The position numbers and the translations under genes were made by a program. 64,000 nt of DNA, from positions 24,270,364 through 24,334,363 of the forward strand of contig CM073322.1 of assembly GCA_037043015.1 (NCBI GenBank), written 5' to 3'. The DNA is from Bryum argenteum (lineage: Eukaryota; Streptophyta; Bryopsida; Bryales; Bryaceae). Below the pieces are notes generated by a model. The model saw only the letters and a program-made list of their open reading frames with translations. It was not told the DNA's origin and did not search any database. Shown here one piece after another: positions 24,713-37,300 of this stretch. Position 1 is the first letter of the stretch. Every line of letters begins with the position of its first letter.

Positions 24713-27700
24713 GAATTAGAACAATACTACTTCCCCCTCTCGAGCGTGGACACTATAACTACGCTAGTTTCTAGCCTAGTTACTAGTGCCTTGAAGATAC
24801 TTGACATTAGAACAAGACAATGACTAGAATACATCCCAAGAAATACTGTTGAAACCTATGGATGGATGAAGGAGATCTAGCTCCTCAAAAATTGTCCATT
24901 TTTACACTTTTGTTCATTGTAGAAACAACATTGCAAACCCATTTTTAAAGTTATTTGGATCAAAAAGCTTTCAATTAAAAGGTTGTTGGGATGCATCTAA
25001 TTATTATGCTTATGTATAAAATGTCATTAATAAATAATTTCAATTTCACTTAATTAGTTGGCAATGGTAAAACATGCCCCATGTTTAAAATCCCAAAAAC
25101 AAAAATTGCCTCTCCTAAATTGCATGTCATTAATTTATACTTTTATGTATGAATGTGAAATTTTAACCACACAAACTAGACTTGATTTGGGACTCAACCC
25201 AAGTAATTTTGTCAAAAACAAAGTCTCAATGATGAGGTAATGACTCTTCAAAGCTTCTGCCCTTCATTAAAAATGTTGTTTTTCTACACTACAGACGTTT
25301 AGAGGTTAAACTATTTGGACTAGGTGGAACAACCTAGAAATCTGATGGCCTCAACTCCACATATAAAGCATCTAAAGTGTTCCTTAATTCGAAACTTTCG
25401 CTTGGACGGTAGAAGAACTCCAAACCTAATTGAGGATGGTGTGAAATGAGTGCTTGTTCGACCCCTACTTAGATGTATGCTCGAAGGTCATTTAACCCTT
25501 AAACGTGCCAAATTTCAAAAAATGACATTTTAGATGACCAAAAGCAACTTTGAATGCTTCAGGTGTAGGATAAGCAATGATGTTTCTATCTTGAGAAAAC
25601 TAAAAATGTATGTGGTTTTTGAGGAGTTGTTTCTCAATAATTCACCTTCAAAATTCAAGTTTGTTTATTGGGTTGAGTTCCAATATATATCTAGTTTTTG
25701 TAGTGAAACCTCAATTCATCCATGTAAAGAACTTATGACAAGAACTTATGCCATTCACTTTTGTGCCTAATTGTGAACATTTTTTACTTTAGATTTTGGA
25801 GAAATTTCCATCATTGCAAGGCCATCATTAGCGCAAATTAAATTTTCATGGTTTTTACTTGTTCATAGATGTTATTGAGACACAACTTCTTCCTAACTTA
25901 GCAATAGAGAAGCTTTTATGTTTACAATAAGTGTTGGCATCCTTTTTGGTCTTTCTGGTCATCAATCAGCAAGTCAATTCCCAACTCCTACATTTCATGT
26001 AGCGATGCTTGCACAGGATTTATATATCGGTACACTTCTGCGGAATGATACCACTTCGACGTGGACTGCCATTACCTTAATCCCTCAAGTAGAGGAAATG
26101 GATTCTAGTCAACTTAAACACACACTTGAGATGGCGGTCTGGGAACTTTGTGTAAGAATCGAGGAAGTTAGGAAGCTCACCGTCGTGGTGAAAACAAGGT
26201 CGAAAATTATTCCTCGATGTGGAAAATTGAGGTGCACATCCTATTCTATCACCAAAAAGAGGATGCTCTGAATCTAGCCAACATATTGTATATATATCAC
26301 ATACTAGTAATACCTACATTGAGCTCGATTCGCAATCAACACAGAAGGTTGTATCCATGGTTGTCTCATTCATTTGGACAATTTACTATTCATCACATTG
26401 TACATTTTGGACGACTTTATATCTTGGCCTTGTGATCAAGTCAATCTAAGGGTGGTAATTAGAACTTGTTCAATTTATGTGACAACCATGGTTGTATCTA
26501 TGTTACACAGAAGTACAAGTTTACAGTGACCTCATCCCCTTAGTTGTGAATTCATTAAGTAAAATTGCATTTTCTCAAGCGCCAATCAAACTTTTGCAAA
26601 AACGTAATTCTCCGATTGTGTGTTGTCACTCCGGAAAAGTTCGAAGTTTCACATGGTGTTGTTTTATGATCTAGCTTGATTCTGTCTGTAACCTGTCTAT
26701 TTGATATGATCTGTCTATGAATCTGTCTATTTGTTTATGATCAGGTAAGCTTTTAAGTACGAGTAAATCATGTCAAGCTCGAGATGAAAACCACACCTCA
26801 CGCTCCTGAATCTGCGTACTGACTTCCCCACCTCTCTTTTATGTTGGTTCGAAATCAACTGGGGTCGTCTGTCATCTTTGCATAAGATCAACATGCAGGA
26901 CTCTTCGGTAGCTAGGTAGATATATTTCAACATTCCCCTGACCATCAAGTCAATCCAAAGTCATGTGACTTGCTTTCATTCTGTTTAACTCAAACGATTC
27001 TTCTAACTTGAAAAACACAAAATCAGCAATCCTCCTGTTGTAAATTACGTTGATCCCAATGAGATTGTAAATTTACCAATGTGTCAGAGCTCAGATATCA
27101 TTTCTGATTACAAAGACATCATCGTTTGATCTTGTTCATAACAATCTTATGAGCTATGCTTCAAGTATGCGATGCTTAGTATATATCCTTCGCAGGCGAC
27201 TCAAATTCCTTAAGTTTACAGATGAGCTCTCTACCTCCGGAAGGATCCTTTGCCGAAACACTTGAATCGGAGGTAATTGATCTGATTACTCTTGAGGAAT
27301 AGGCAAAGGAACGTCTAAAAAGATCGGTATCATGTCGCTAAAGCATGATACGATCTAAAAACATGTACTGTACATCAATCGACTAGAATTGGTGTTTTAA
27401 TAAACTGAAAATAGTTTTTGAGACAGAAGTTTTTTTTAAGAGAAGTTTACATGTCAATTTAGGACACAAGAAGAATTGTTCTCAACCATGGCAAGAATTT
27501 CTCTTGGGTCAAAGTTTACATGCCAAATTTGTTAGTCTGAAATCAGCAAATTGTGTCATACTGGACTGAAAGTCGAAGAAATAGGGGTCCTCATACAGTA
27601 TAATGAGAATGGAAGTACAATGAAAAGATCATGAGGTGCATCGTGGAAGCACAAGATTAGACAATTGGAACTACTGTGCCGGAGTCACCTCGTGTTTTGA

Positions 27701-29439
27701 AAGTGGCAGAAGCGTGTCTCTGTTAGAAATTCTTCCACCTGCACACTTGCATTGTATAAACATTTTACACATTTGTCAGACACAATTTAGATGAGATGTT
27801 CATTTGATACATTGACCACGTCTTAAATGTGTTGTACAAGACAAATATTTTTGAGTGGACTGATAAAAAAGAAATTCATATGATAAGATGAATTAATGAA
27901 TTCAAAATTGCCTTGACAAGAGTGCATATGTATCTACAAAGACATTGCAGATGCATCTTCAAGACAGTGACAGCAACGTATGGGTCAGGACGATGGATTT
28001 TGGGTCCAACCATAGAGATTATGAAGGTCAAGCTCTTATCTTGATAAGCATCTGATCATCTTTGATAAAGAGTATATGGCTGGAAAGCAAGTGAGGTCAT
28101 TTGACCAAGTAATCAAAGTGAATGTCCTTTCTTTTTGTGTTCTCTGTTTTTCAGGGTAAGGTAAGGGCATGGCCACCTTTGCACGCAATTTTGACCATGA
28201 AAATTGACTATCTAGTGTTCTTTTTCAGATTGCAAGCAATCAGGAACTATTAAGACTCCCACTCGTGTCTCCAATGGTGAGCCCGATATCGTTCTTGCAA
28301 TACAAATTACATTGTTGTTTATATCTCTTTTTTAGTAAATTTGCATAAAGGTCAAAAAAGTGTAATAAATTTTGCATGAGCATATTCAACTTACTTATCC
28401 GCACCAAGAAAATTTGACCGAAATATTTGGAGCACCAATCTTCAAGAAAGTTCATAAAGGTAGAACAATCTTTAGACAATGCTTGGCTTTGCCTCAGGAT
28501 TAACAAGGCTACAAACCTTAGAGACACAAGGTTTCCCAAAGCATGCATTCACTCCGAATCAATCCCAGGCACCTGAGGCGTATCTCCACCGCCATCACCT
28601 GCCTCTGGGCCTTGGCTCCCACTCCCATTGCTATCCAATCGTAACAGTAGATGTCAGCTAGCACTTTAGGCCCCATGGAAGAGATACGAGGACAACCTTG
28701 ACAATGAGATTCTTCACCAAGCACACGACATCGGAGTCAACCCAACAACCTTCAAATGTAAGAGGACCTTGTCGCTCAAGCTCAGTTTTGGTTCAACCAG
28801 TAGACTCCCACCAGTACTTCCTGGTGTTTGTACTGTTAACTTTCTTCTTATTAAATGCCCGGCAAGGGAGTTACCAGAATATCATTCTGGCCTCATGAGT
28901 CTCGAGTCTTGTACCGAATAAGGCACAGGCACCTATACCCGACCATTGGCGAGTTTCAGCATCTCTGTTGGGATTAGTAACGAAAGGCAGATGAACACTT
29001 CCCCATTCTTGCCATGAAGTGACCCTGTCTGGACTAAGAAAAGCTTTCAAGAAAGAAGACTTTATTGTTGCCCCAAGGAAAAAGTGATTGCACTACTTTT
29101 CCCATGTACTAGATGAAGATTACAAAGAGTTATAAGTTGTGGGGTTATGCTTTTATCCTGCGAAGTACAATTGTAAGTGAGCATTGCAAAGTACCACCTT
29201 CCCCTTTCCATTACTGAATGAGAATGGTTTTTGAATGGGAACCTTCGAAGGATGATGATGACCGATAATCATATGGCCGGGTCCTGGGGTCCCAAAGATT
29301 CTCTACAACAACTTTAAAATTATATTGCATCTTTTTATGAAAAAAATTAAAAAATAAATAAAATCTATAGTTTTGAATGCATCTTGACGAGGAAACCTTT
29401 GTAAAAGCAACTTTGATTCCCGAAATCCTACAAATAGTG
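24713..29439. other. Long gene-free interval
   Basis: Nearly 4.7 kb without a recognised gene. A 117-codon frame at 25918-26271 (+), and frames on both strands at 28240-28898, show no known resemblance or coherent splice structure. TTAACCCTTAAACGTGCC at about 25494 looks like one end of the TTAA-type elements, but no partner end was found. Confidence 0.35.
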
Positions 29440-29890
29440 ATGAAGAGATGACATGAAGACAACACAAGCCTTGACTTGGTGGTTAGGGTTCATGGCCCCC
29501 AATGAGCGATTTGGGAGGACATCCCCTACGCTGGTACTTACCAGCGTACTTGCCTTCCTACCCCACAACCTTGCCCGGCCAAATAAAAATTTGGGGGTAA
29601 ATTTGCCTCCTATATTTGAATGGTAAATGTCACCCATCATGCCACGAATGGATGCCACAAGGGTAAAACACGGTCTTAGATACCATTTCCAAGCTCAGGA
29701 TTTCAAAATAAGTGGTCGAGGCCTCAAAAAATGAAAAAATAAAAAATGGCCATTATTTGGCCGGCTAAGGAGTATGGGCGGGCAGCCACGCTGGTAAGTA
29801 AGTACCAACGTGGAGGACGTCCTGCCTACGCCCCCAATGAGGAGGTCGTGGGTTCTATTTTGCATGCTATGGACTGTGGTGCTCACCACC
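29440..29890. repeat. Imperfect inverted repeat, possibly two SINE-like units
   Basis: Sequence around 29480-29600 (ACGCTGGTACTTACCAGCGT, GGCCAAATAAA) recurs inverted around 29745-29860 (ACGCTGGTAAGTAAGTACCA, GGCCATTATTTGGCC), with CCCCCAATGAG in both arms. The right arm has a B-box-like GTGGGTTCTA. This may be two tRNA-derived SINE-like copies in inverted orientation, but no A box was convincing. Confidence 0.4.
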
Positions 29891-29991
29891 ATAGTCCACC
29901 CAACTATGGTGGGCCGGGGGTTCTTGAACCTCGTTGTATGGGTACTTCAAAGCCCTTTGGGGGGATACCATGTGAGGTATCTCTAAGGCAT

Positions 29992-30213
29992 TACTCTAAA
30001 TTTGATAATTAGTGTTAAATACACTAGTTTACATAAACATGTTATAAGTTTTTAATGTTGTTCAATAATTTTACCCACTATATTGGCCAAGATGGGGGTT
30101 CTTATATAGTATCAGAATCAATGCTCTTGGTAAATTTTTTTTAACAAAAGTAAAAACTTATAGCATTTTCAAATCTTATAATAATCTAACACTAATTATC
30201 AAATTTAGTGTAG
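29992..30213. mobile_element. MITE with about 30-bp TIRs, family P copy B
   Basis: Ends CTAAATTTGATAATTAGTGT and its inverse match copy A (21369-21628), and the interior is the reverse complement of that copy. It is 222 bp long; the left terminal bases have decayed (TACTCTAAA). Confidence 0.65.
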
Positions 30214-30278
30214 TGGCTAAGTAGGAACTAGCATAGTGTTCAATCGAGAGGAGTTAGTAGTCCCACCATTGGTGTGAT

Positions 30279-30362
30279 AACCACCGGGCATACATGCACA
30301 GATAGGTCAAACGAACACTCTATTCACACCAGCCTCTAAAGAGGTTGGAGTTTCTCTTTTCC
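30279..30362 (+). repeat. Dispersed repeat R2, copy b
   Basis: A diverged copy with CGAACACTCTATTCACACC and a following GGTTGGAGTTTCTC. The TATC tail is lost. Confidence 0.4.
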
Positions 30363-31005
30363 TGAAGAGATGACATTTACCAAATCAGAATATTCCTGTG
30401 GGAACCCAAAAATATGCAGGATACTCCCACATCAGTGACGAACGAATGCATGACGCTCTGACGGAAAACTGCAACCGACTGCCACTGAGCATGACACATG
30501 GCCTGCTTTATAATCTTCGGTAAGGAATTGACAAGTGGCATATTCGGAAGCTAGACCAACTGTAAAGGGCTGTTTTCAGGATAAGTTAGGCTCATGTCTT
30601 TTATTGACTGTTTCCATAAAGGGAGAGTGCTAAAAAATTGGCTCAAAATTTTAGATTTCTTAATATGTAGTGAGGATAATATTGAAAACATTTTCATGCA
30701 TGGGGAAAGTAAGTGGAAAGATTGTCAAAGTGGATTTATCAATTTTGGACTCTACTAGAATTTGCTGTGAACTTTTGAGGGTGGACTCAAAGCTATTGCT
30801 AAAATGGTGCTCAAAGTCGACACCGTATAATGTTTGGAATTAGTACATGGTACTATTGAATTGTAAGGCTATTGTGTACCTTTGAGTGAAAAAGCCTAGC
30901 ACTCCATTATTGTCTTGATATTGCTCCAGTTTTAAGCACTCTCCCTTACACTTCATCCAACAGTTGGGATAACTTATGAGAATTTTGACCTCTTTTCACA
31001 CTTAC
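30363..31005. other. Gene-free interval upstream of the LTR element
   Basis: Nothing was recognised except the 5-bp target duplication CTTAC at 31001-31005. Confidence 0.4.
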
Positions 31006-31268
31006 TGTCATGGGCCAAGGCCTCGTTGATAAGCTCGGATGTTCACTCGCTATTAATTTTATAAATAGAACTTCGGCAGTAGAGCTAAAGTATAGCCTCG
31101 GCAGTAGAGCTAAAGTATAGCCTCGGCGATGAGAGCTAAAAGTATAGCCTCGGCGATTGAGCCAAGAGATTAGTATATAAGGGACTCTTATTCATTGTAA
31201 ACCTAAGTCTTGGATCAATATATTTCTTTTGTAGTTTTTGCTTGTTTTGTGACTGACTTTCTTCTACA
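31006..31268 (+). repeat. 5' LTR
   Basis: It begins TGTCATGGGCCAAGG. U3 contains three to four tandem copies of AGCTAAAGTATAGCCTCGGC (about 31084-31160), followed by TATATAAGGG near 31175 as a likely TATA box. No canonical initiator-tRNA-Met primer site (TGGTATCAGAGC) follows at 31269. Confidence 0.88.
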
Positions 31269-34200
31269 TAATCCAAGACTTCTCTTGATTTTAAGAAGGG
31301 CTTCATCCTCCCTTGTTTTTTCAAACGACAAAAGTAGAACATTGATTAGATTGAGGAACTTATCCACCCCGTGGTAGTGATTGAAGATAGCCACAGAACC
31401 GGGACGCATTTGAAGGCTTTGCGAAGCCTGAAGAGTTGATTGAGAGGTGTTGCTTTTTGAGATGGAGAACGCCCGCCGATGATCGATGATGAGATCTTGC
31501 AGCAGCAGCGGCGGCGAGGAGAGAAATTACGGCGGAAGACTATCAACGGGAGATCGTGAGGTTGCGCACACAACTTCAAGCTTCCGTGCGAGAAGTTGGC
31601 TATTGAGCGATTGGTTGCACAACATCGCGAGTGGCTCCGTGGCCGGACAATTCACGAGTTTAGGAGGTCCGTCTTCATCGCGAGATGATGCCGCAATCGA
31701 TCGCAAAGAACAATATGGAGGAATCTGCCGTCGCATTGCAAAGCGATTGCTAGATATTTGGTTTGACGAGTCGCAAGGGCTACCCGATATGGAAGGTCGA
31801 AGCGGATAACAAGCTTGAATTGATGGAGTTGTATTTGGTACACCTCAAGATCGAAGCCGCATACTTGTTTTCGAGGATGGGCGCTGGCGCGCGGATGATG
31901 GTAGTATCTTTCTACCAAAATCAACGCGTGGTTGCAATGCGGCGACTTTTATTCAACATCTTGACAAATTACATCGACCGAATCTGTGTGTAGGCGTTGA
32001 ATCGACTGGCTTGAAGAAGCGGGGTAGGGAGTCATTCTGGCATTCTTGCCGAGTTTGAGAAGGAGCTTGGTGAGAGTCAACTTACCATGGTTCCGGATAT
32101 GGTGAAGATAGGATATCTTGCGGTCTTTCTCAACTCGAGAGATGCAACGCGATGATTGGACCTATGGCGTCACATCGATTATGGTATGTTTGTCCAAGCT
32201 TTGTTGGCGGTCGGCTCTCAAGCGATTCTTGCAATATCGGAAAGAGTCGTGCGGCTCCGATCGCGACATCAAATCGCGTATGGCCAGGATGGAGATGAGA
32301 TGGATTGGATGCCTCACAGTCTGAAATAAGCGAGCTTCGGAGGCGTCGACTTTGGAGGAACAACAACGGTGTCGCCAAGAGGACGCTTTTTTTATGTTTG
32401 AGCGAGGCCGCGTCTGAAAATGACTGTTAAATCCAAAGCGAGTGAAGGCAATGAGAAAGAAGAAGAAGAGAGAGCGCGAAAAACTTTGATAGTGCGCGCG
32501 ATGAAAAGAAGAAGCGATGTCGAGATAGAGGAGGTCAAAAGAAATGGAGAGTTGTGACTACGATGTAGTCGGAAAAAAAAGAGCGACTTCCGGCGTAAGA
32601 CTCGATCGGAGCGTGGAGCGGGTTGTCAAAGTTGAAGAATCTAGGAGACAACAGACACGGTCGTATGTATGTTGATGTTTTAATAAACTCAACTATATCT
32701 ACTCGTCTTTGTGTGATTACGGATGCCAATGCTTTCTGGCGCGTATGCAGCAATTTGTTCGACGGAGAGGGTTGGATCGTCGTCTATTCAACCTAGATCT
32801 TTGGAGCGAAGTTCGACAATGAAGAAGCGGCCTATGATTTGCCAAATTGCAAATTTTATGGCGATATTGATGGTATGGAGGAGATGATTGTTGCCTATGT
32901 TATTCCGGACAAATAGATGATATAATTTTGGGAAAAGGTTGGATGGAGCGGCGTGATGCGAGTGTTCGGCCCTTGCTTAAAAGAAGAGGTTTGCGTTCAA
33001 AACCTTTCAAGATGATTGTGAAGACTCGGCCGATTACGTTGGAGCCAATCAAGAGATCGTGCGTTAGTGATTGAAACTTTGCGACGGTGAACCAGGTAGA
33101 GGTTTTTAGTGCGAGAACAGTTTGACCGGAAGGGCTCTGACGAGAAAGGTGTATAGGGACCGTGCACAACATGCTCATGACCGGCTCATGCCACTTATTG
33201 ACGCTTTTAATCGACAAGATCTGCAAAGTCGTTCTTGCCTCGCGTAGGAAAGGGGTTGATCGCGAGATCAATCTTATTGAAGGAAGACTAATGATGACGT
33301 CCGGCCGCGCCGTATCTGGATGTCCAAGAGATCAATTATTAGTTTTGCGCAAGAGCCTTTACGGAGTTGTTGGATAATGGATTTATTCGCGTAAGTAATT
33401 CACTGCAGCAGCACTCCGGTCATATTTGTGAAGAAACCCGGCGGAGGATTGCGATTACGTGTGTTGACTATCGGCGATTGAGCGAGATGAGTCGGAAGGG
33501 CGGTATCCGATTCCGCGCATTGATGAGGCGTTAAGATCCATTCTTTGCCGACCAAATATATCTCCGAGTTGATGTAATCTCTGCGTTTACGTCGGATACG
33601 TGTGAAAGAAGGTGGCGAGTGGAAGACGGCATTCAAAACACGCTTTGGCTTATATAAGTGGTTGGTCACACGTTTGGGTGACGTAGCGCGACCGCAACTT
33701 TTCAAATGATATATCGATTGGATCTTGCGACGAATTGGATATATCTTTCCTCCGCGTATATTGATGACGTGGTGATCTATAGTGATACTCAAAAAGAACA
33801 TCGTGATGCGATTCTCGGGATCATCCGTAAAACTTCTAACGCGCAGCTTTCAACTGATTTTTGATAAGAGCGAGTTTGAAGCGGGCGCTATTAAGATCTT
33901 GGATATTTGGTGAAGACCGGTTGGGGTTTGCGGTGATCCAAAAAAACTTGAGGCAATTAAATCGATGGGAGCCACCAACAACAAAGTGAAAGGAGTTCGT
34001 GGATTTTTAGGTTTACTGCGATTATTATCGACAATTCATAGATGGATATTTTAACATTCGCGAGCACCTCTTACTTCGACTAACGCGAAAGATCAACCTT
34101 TCCATTGGACATCGAAATGTCAACATGCCTTTGATCGATTGAAGGAGGCGTTAATTAAATGCGCCGGTCTTCCGTTAAATGGACTCCAGGTTTGAAACAA

Positions 34201-36331
34201 CCATTGAATGTGATTCCTCTGGTTATCTTTGTTGGTGGCACCTTAATGCAAAATGTGGACGGACTTTGGCGTGCGGTTGCTTATTTCTCCGAAGAAACAC
34301 ACGATCGTGAGTCCAATTATCCGATTCACGACAAGGAAATGCTAGCGATTATACATTGCATCCATGAGTGGCGTCACATTACTTGTTGGCCAACATTTTG
34401 AAGTGAGTTGGATCATCGCAATTTGGCTTATTTTCGGAAGAAGCAACATTTGAGCGAGAGGCAAATACGTTGGGCCTCGAGTTGAATGATTTTGACTTTG
34501 AGATCGTCTGTGGCCTGGCAAAGATCAAGTTCAATCGGATGCGACTTTCTCGTCGGGAACAGGATCTTTCCCCAACACGCAGATGATGATCGAATCGTGA
34601 ATCGATATCATCGACTTTTGGACGGAGATGATGGCGGCGCTGAAGGTTGTCGCTAAATCCGCATGGATCGCGAGATGGTGATGCGATTCGAAGAAAGAGG
34701 CTCTGCTTCTGAGTCGATAATGACCCCGTCCCCATATGTCCATTTATTGACGCAGAGATAATTGCGTTATGGGATGTTGCCCGCAAACAAATCATCGTTA
34801 TTGGAAGATGCGAAGGCGGTTATGGATGGTGGCGCCGACTACCTAAAGAATGGGGCTTACCTATCACGATTAGTGAGTGTTACGTAGATTCAGTCATCGA
34901 TTGCGTTGGCGTGGACGAATATGGATTCCGCGCACGAACCTCTTCGGACGCGTTTGATCCAATCTACTCATGATTCACCACTAGCGAAACATCCAAGTCG
35001 TGAGGTGCGCGTGACTTGATTGCGCGTGAATATCGTGGCGCAGGTTGACACAAGATGTTCGGAGATTTGTGCGGGCTATGCAACGTGTGTGGAAAATCGA
35101 AGATTTGGCGGGAAGCGAGAAAGCGAGGTTCTTAAAACCTTTGCCGATTCCGCACGGTTTGGGCCGAGCTCTCCATTGATTTTATTACGGATTGGCGCCA
35201 AGCGGCAAAAACGTACAAATATCATGGTTGTAATGAGACCGTTTGTCCAAATCTATCATTCTTTGTCTTTTATGAAGACAATTAAATGCACTTGATGTGG
35301 CTCACAAACTTTTAGAGAGCAAGTTTTTCAAGATCACGGATTGCTGCTGCAGCAATTGTGTCGGATCGTGGTAGTCAATTTGTTAGTACTGCTTTGGGCC
35401 AGTAAGTATGCAGATTGATGAAGATTACGCGTCGGTTGTCGGCGACTTTTCCATCCGGGAGACAGATGGTGCAACGAGAGAGGGCGAATCAAGAGTTTGA
35501 AACATATCTTCGTATTTTCACGACATTTGAGCAAGAAGATTGGGCTTTTCGATTTGCCGATCGCGATGATGGCGTTGAATAATCGTGTGTCGCGATCTAT
35601 AGGTATGTCTGCATTTTTATGACTCACGGTTATCATCATTCGGTCATGAATATTACTATACCCGAGGAGACGGAGTTTCTTCGTTGTCACCGGGCGGAGA
35701 AAGGGACGCAAGCTTGTTGAAAGATCGGCGTAATTAGTGAAGCGCAACAACGGCAATGGCCATTCTGCGCAAGAGACTCAAAGAACGTCGATCAAATACA
35801 CGACGCCGGTGGTCGAGGATTTTCGTCCGGGTGATCGTGTGTGGTTGAAGTTGAAGAACATCAACACGTCCCCGCCAATCGAAGCTTGATTGGATTCTTC
35901 TTCCTTATCGTGTATTGGAGTGCGTAGAGTACACATGCGATTCGTTTGAATACACCGTCGGTATTCATCATGTTTTTCATGTGAGTTTAGTGAAGAAAGC
36001 GGTGAGGATCCGTTGCCTTCCCAACTACCTCGTGATAATGGCCGGTGTTGTTTTGAGCAATCTCGCTTTCGAGGCATCCACTAGCGAGGACGAGTATCTT
36101 TGTTGAAAGAGTGTTGTTCTGCAACATCGACGTCGTGGGCGCGGTTGGCAACTACTTGTAAAGTGGACGGGATGGCGGAGCCTCTTGGGACACTGTTTGC
36201 CAATTACAAAATGTCATGGCCTTAGACGATTACGGCGCTTTTGCGCGCGTCTGCATCTTGATATTCCTTGGCGCATTCTCTTGTATGACACTTGTTAATT
36301 CATCAGCACACGAGGAGGAGGAGGAGGCATT

Positions 36332-36592
36332 TGTCATGGGCCAAGGCCTCGTTGATAAGCTCGGATGTTCACTCGCTATTAATTTTATAAATAGAACTTT
36401 GGCAGTAGAACTAAAGTATAGCCTCCGGCGATGAGAGCTAAAGTATAGCCTCGGCGATGAGAGCCTAAAGTATAGCCTCGGCATGAGCCAAGAGATTAGT
36501 ATATAAGGGACTCTTATTCATTGTAAACCTAAGTCTTGGATCAATATATTTCTTTTGTAGTTTTTGCTTGTTTTGACAGCTAGACTCTTACA
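36332..36592 (+). repeat. 3' LTR
   Basis: Nearly identical to the 5' LTR. Differences concentrate in the U3 tandem repeats (copy boundaries and single-base indels) and in the last 20 bases. The 5-bp TSD CTTAC follows directly. Confidence 0.88.
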
Positions 36593-36717
36593 CTTACCAC
36601 CGGAGTATGAAGAAGGTTCCATACCAATGTCAGGGAATCTTTCATAGACACTCTTCTTTTAAAAATTTATCTTTTTTGAAGTATTCAAAATATGATGTAG
36701 AAAAAGTTTTGTACCAA

Positions 36718-36822
36718 TGGCCCTCTGTCCGGTAGGCAGTGGCTCATTTGCAAGACGAACAGACACTTTATTCACGCCAACCCTGTAATAAGGACCGGAG
36801 TTCTTATCTATCTATCTATATT
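36718..36822 (+). repeat. Dispersed repeat R2, copy c
   Basis: Contains CGAACAGACACTTTATTCACGC, a GGACCGGAGTTC block and a (TATC)3 tail, and matches copies a, b and d. Confidence 0.55.
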
Positions 36823-36933
36823 CCATGAATACATTGAAATTTGAAGTTAGAAGCCATACTACAACTATGCTTGAATGTTCGGAGTGAGCAGATTTTGATG
36901 ATGGGTATTTTTCAAGTCTCCTACCTTAAGTAT

Positions 36934-37300
36934 TTAATCCTTAAACACCCATGGGGTCTGAAACAAGCAGCCCAAATCTGAATCACAACATCTTTTGGAC
37001 TTGGGCATCATGAATAGTGCACTTTTTGAACTTGGGCATCATGAATGGACCAATCAATGATGAGCTTGCAACCTCCTACAAGGTTATGTACAACCCCAAC
37101 CTACCTACCACAATCCTTTCGAATCACAAAATCATTCATACAAATTGTGATTTGAATTGTAAAATTTCACTTTTTGAATGCATCATAAGAAGGTGACCAG
37201 TTTGACATCAAAATATAAGTGAAAATCTGAGTACAATGAGAGCTACAGGGAAGATTCTTGGAATCAAGCCCCTTGGGCTTGCTTGGGCATTTAAAGGTTC
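36934..37300 (-). mobile_element. TTAA-type MITE, family T copy 1
   Basis: The reverse complement of the 370-bp element at 60011-60380: the same AAATTGTGATTTG, AAGGTGACCAGTTTGACATC and AGCCCCTTGGGCTTGC landmarks occur in mirror order. The left end retains TTAATCCTTAAAC; the right end has decayed (TTTAAAGGTTCA). Non-coding. Confidence 0.65.

Larger units (their letters stand above)
31006..36592 (+). mobile_element. Ty3/gypsy (chromovirus-type) LTR retrotransposon, coding-defective
   Basis: A structurally complete 5587-bp element. LTRs of 263 and 261 bp start TGTCATGG and end CTACA/CTTACA, the 5-bp target duplication CTTAC flanks both sides (31001-31005, 36593-36597), and a GAG-repeat purine tract (36312-36327) precedes the 3' LTR. 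Pol landmarks appear in order but in shifting frames: an RT segment near 33600 (EWKTAFKTRFGLYKW) and the RT catalytic box YIDDVVIYS near 33755; RNase H at 34159-34401 (HDKEMLAIIHCIHEWRH); LSERQIRWA near 34455; integrase VSDRGSQFVSTALG near 35353; and the integrase C-terminal part GDRVWLKLKNINTS near 35835 and HHVFHVSLVKKA near 35965. Many frameshifts and stops break gag-pol, so it cannot encode functional products. The KNINTS and LSERQIRWA-type motifs recall fungal-like and Tcn1-like chromoviruses. Confidence 0.88.

Noticed and set aside
29820-29870. A tRNA gene
   Set aside because: There is a B-box-like GGGTTCTA, but no cloverleaf could be folded by eye and no A box at the right distance; better explained as a SINE-like repeat.
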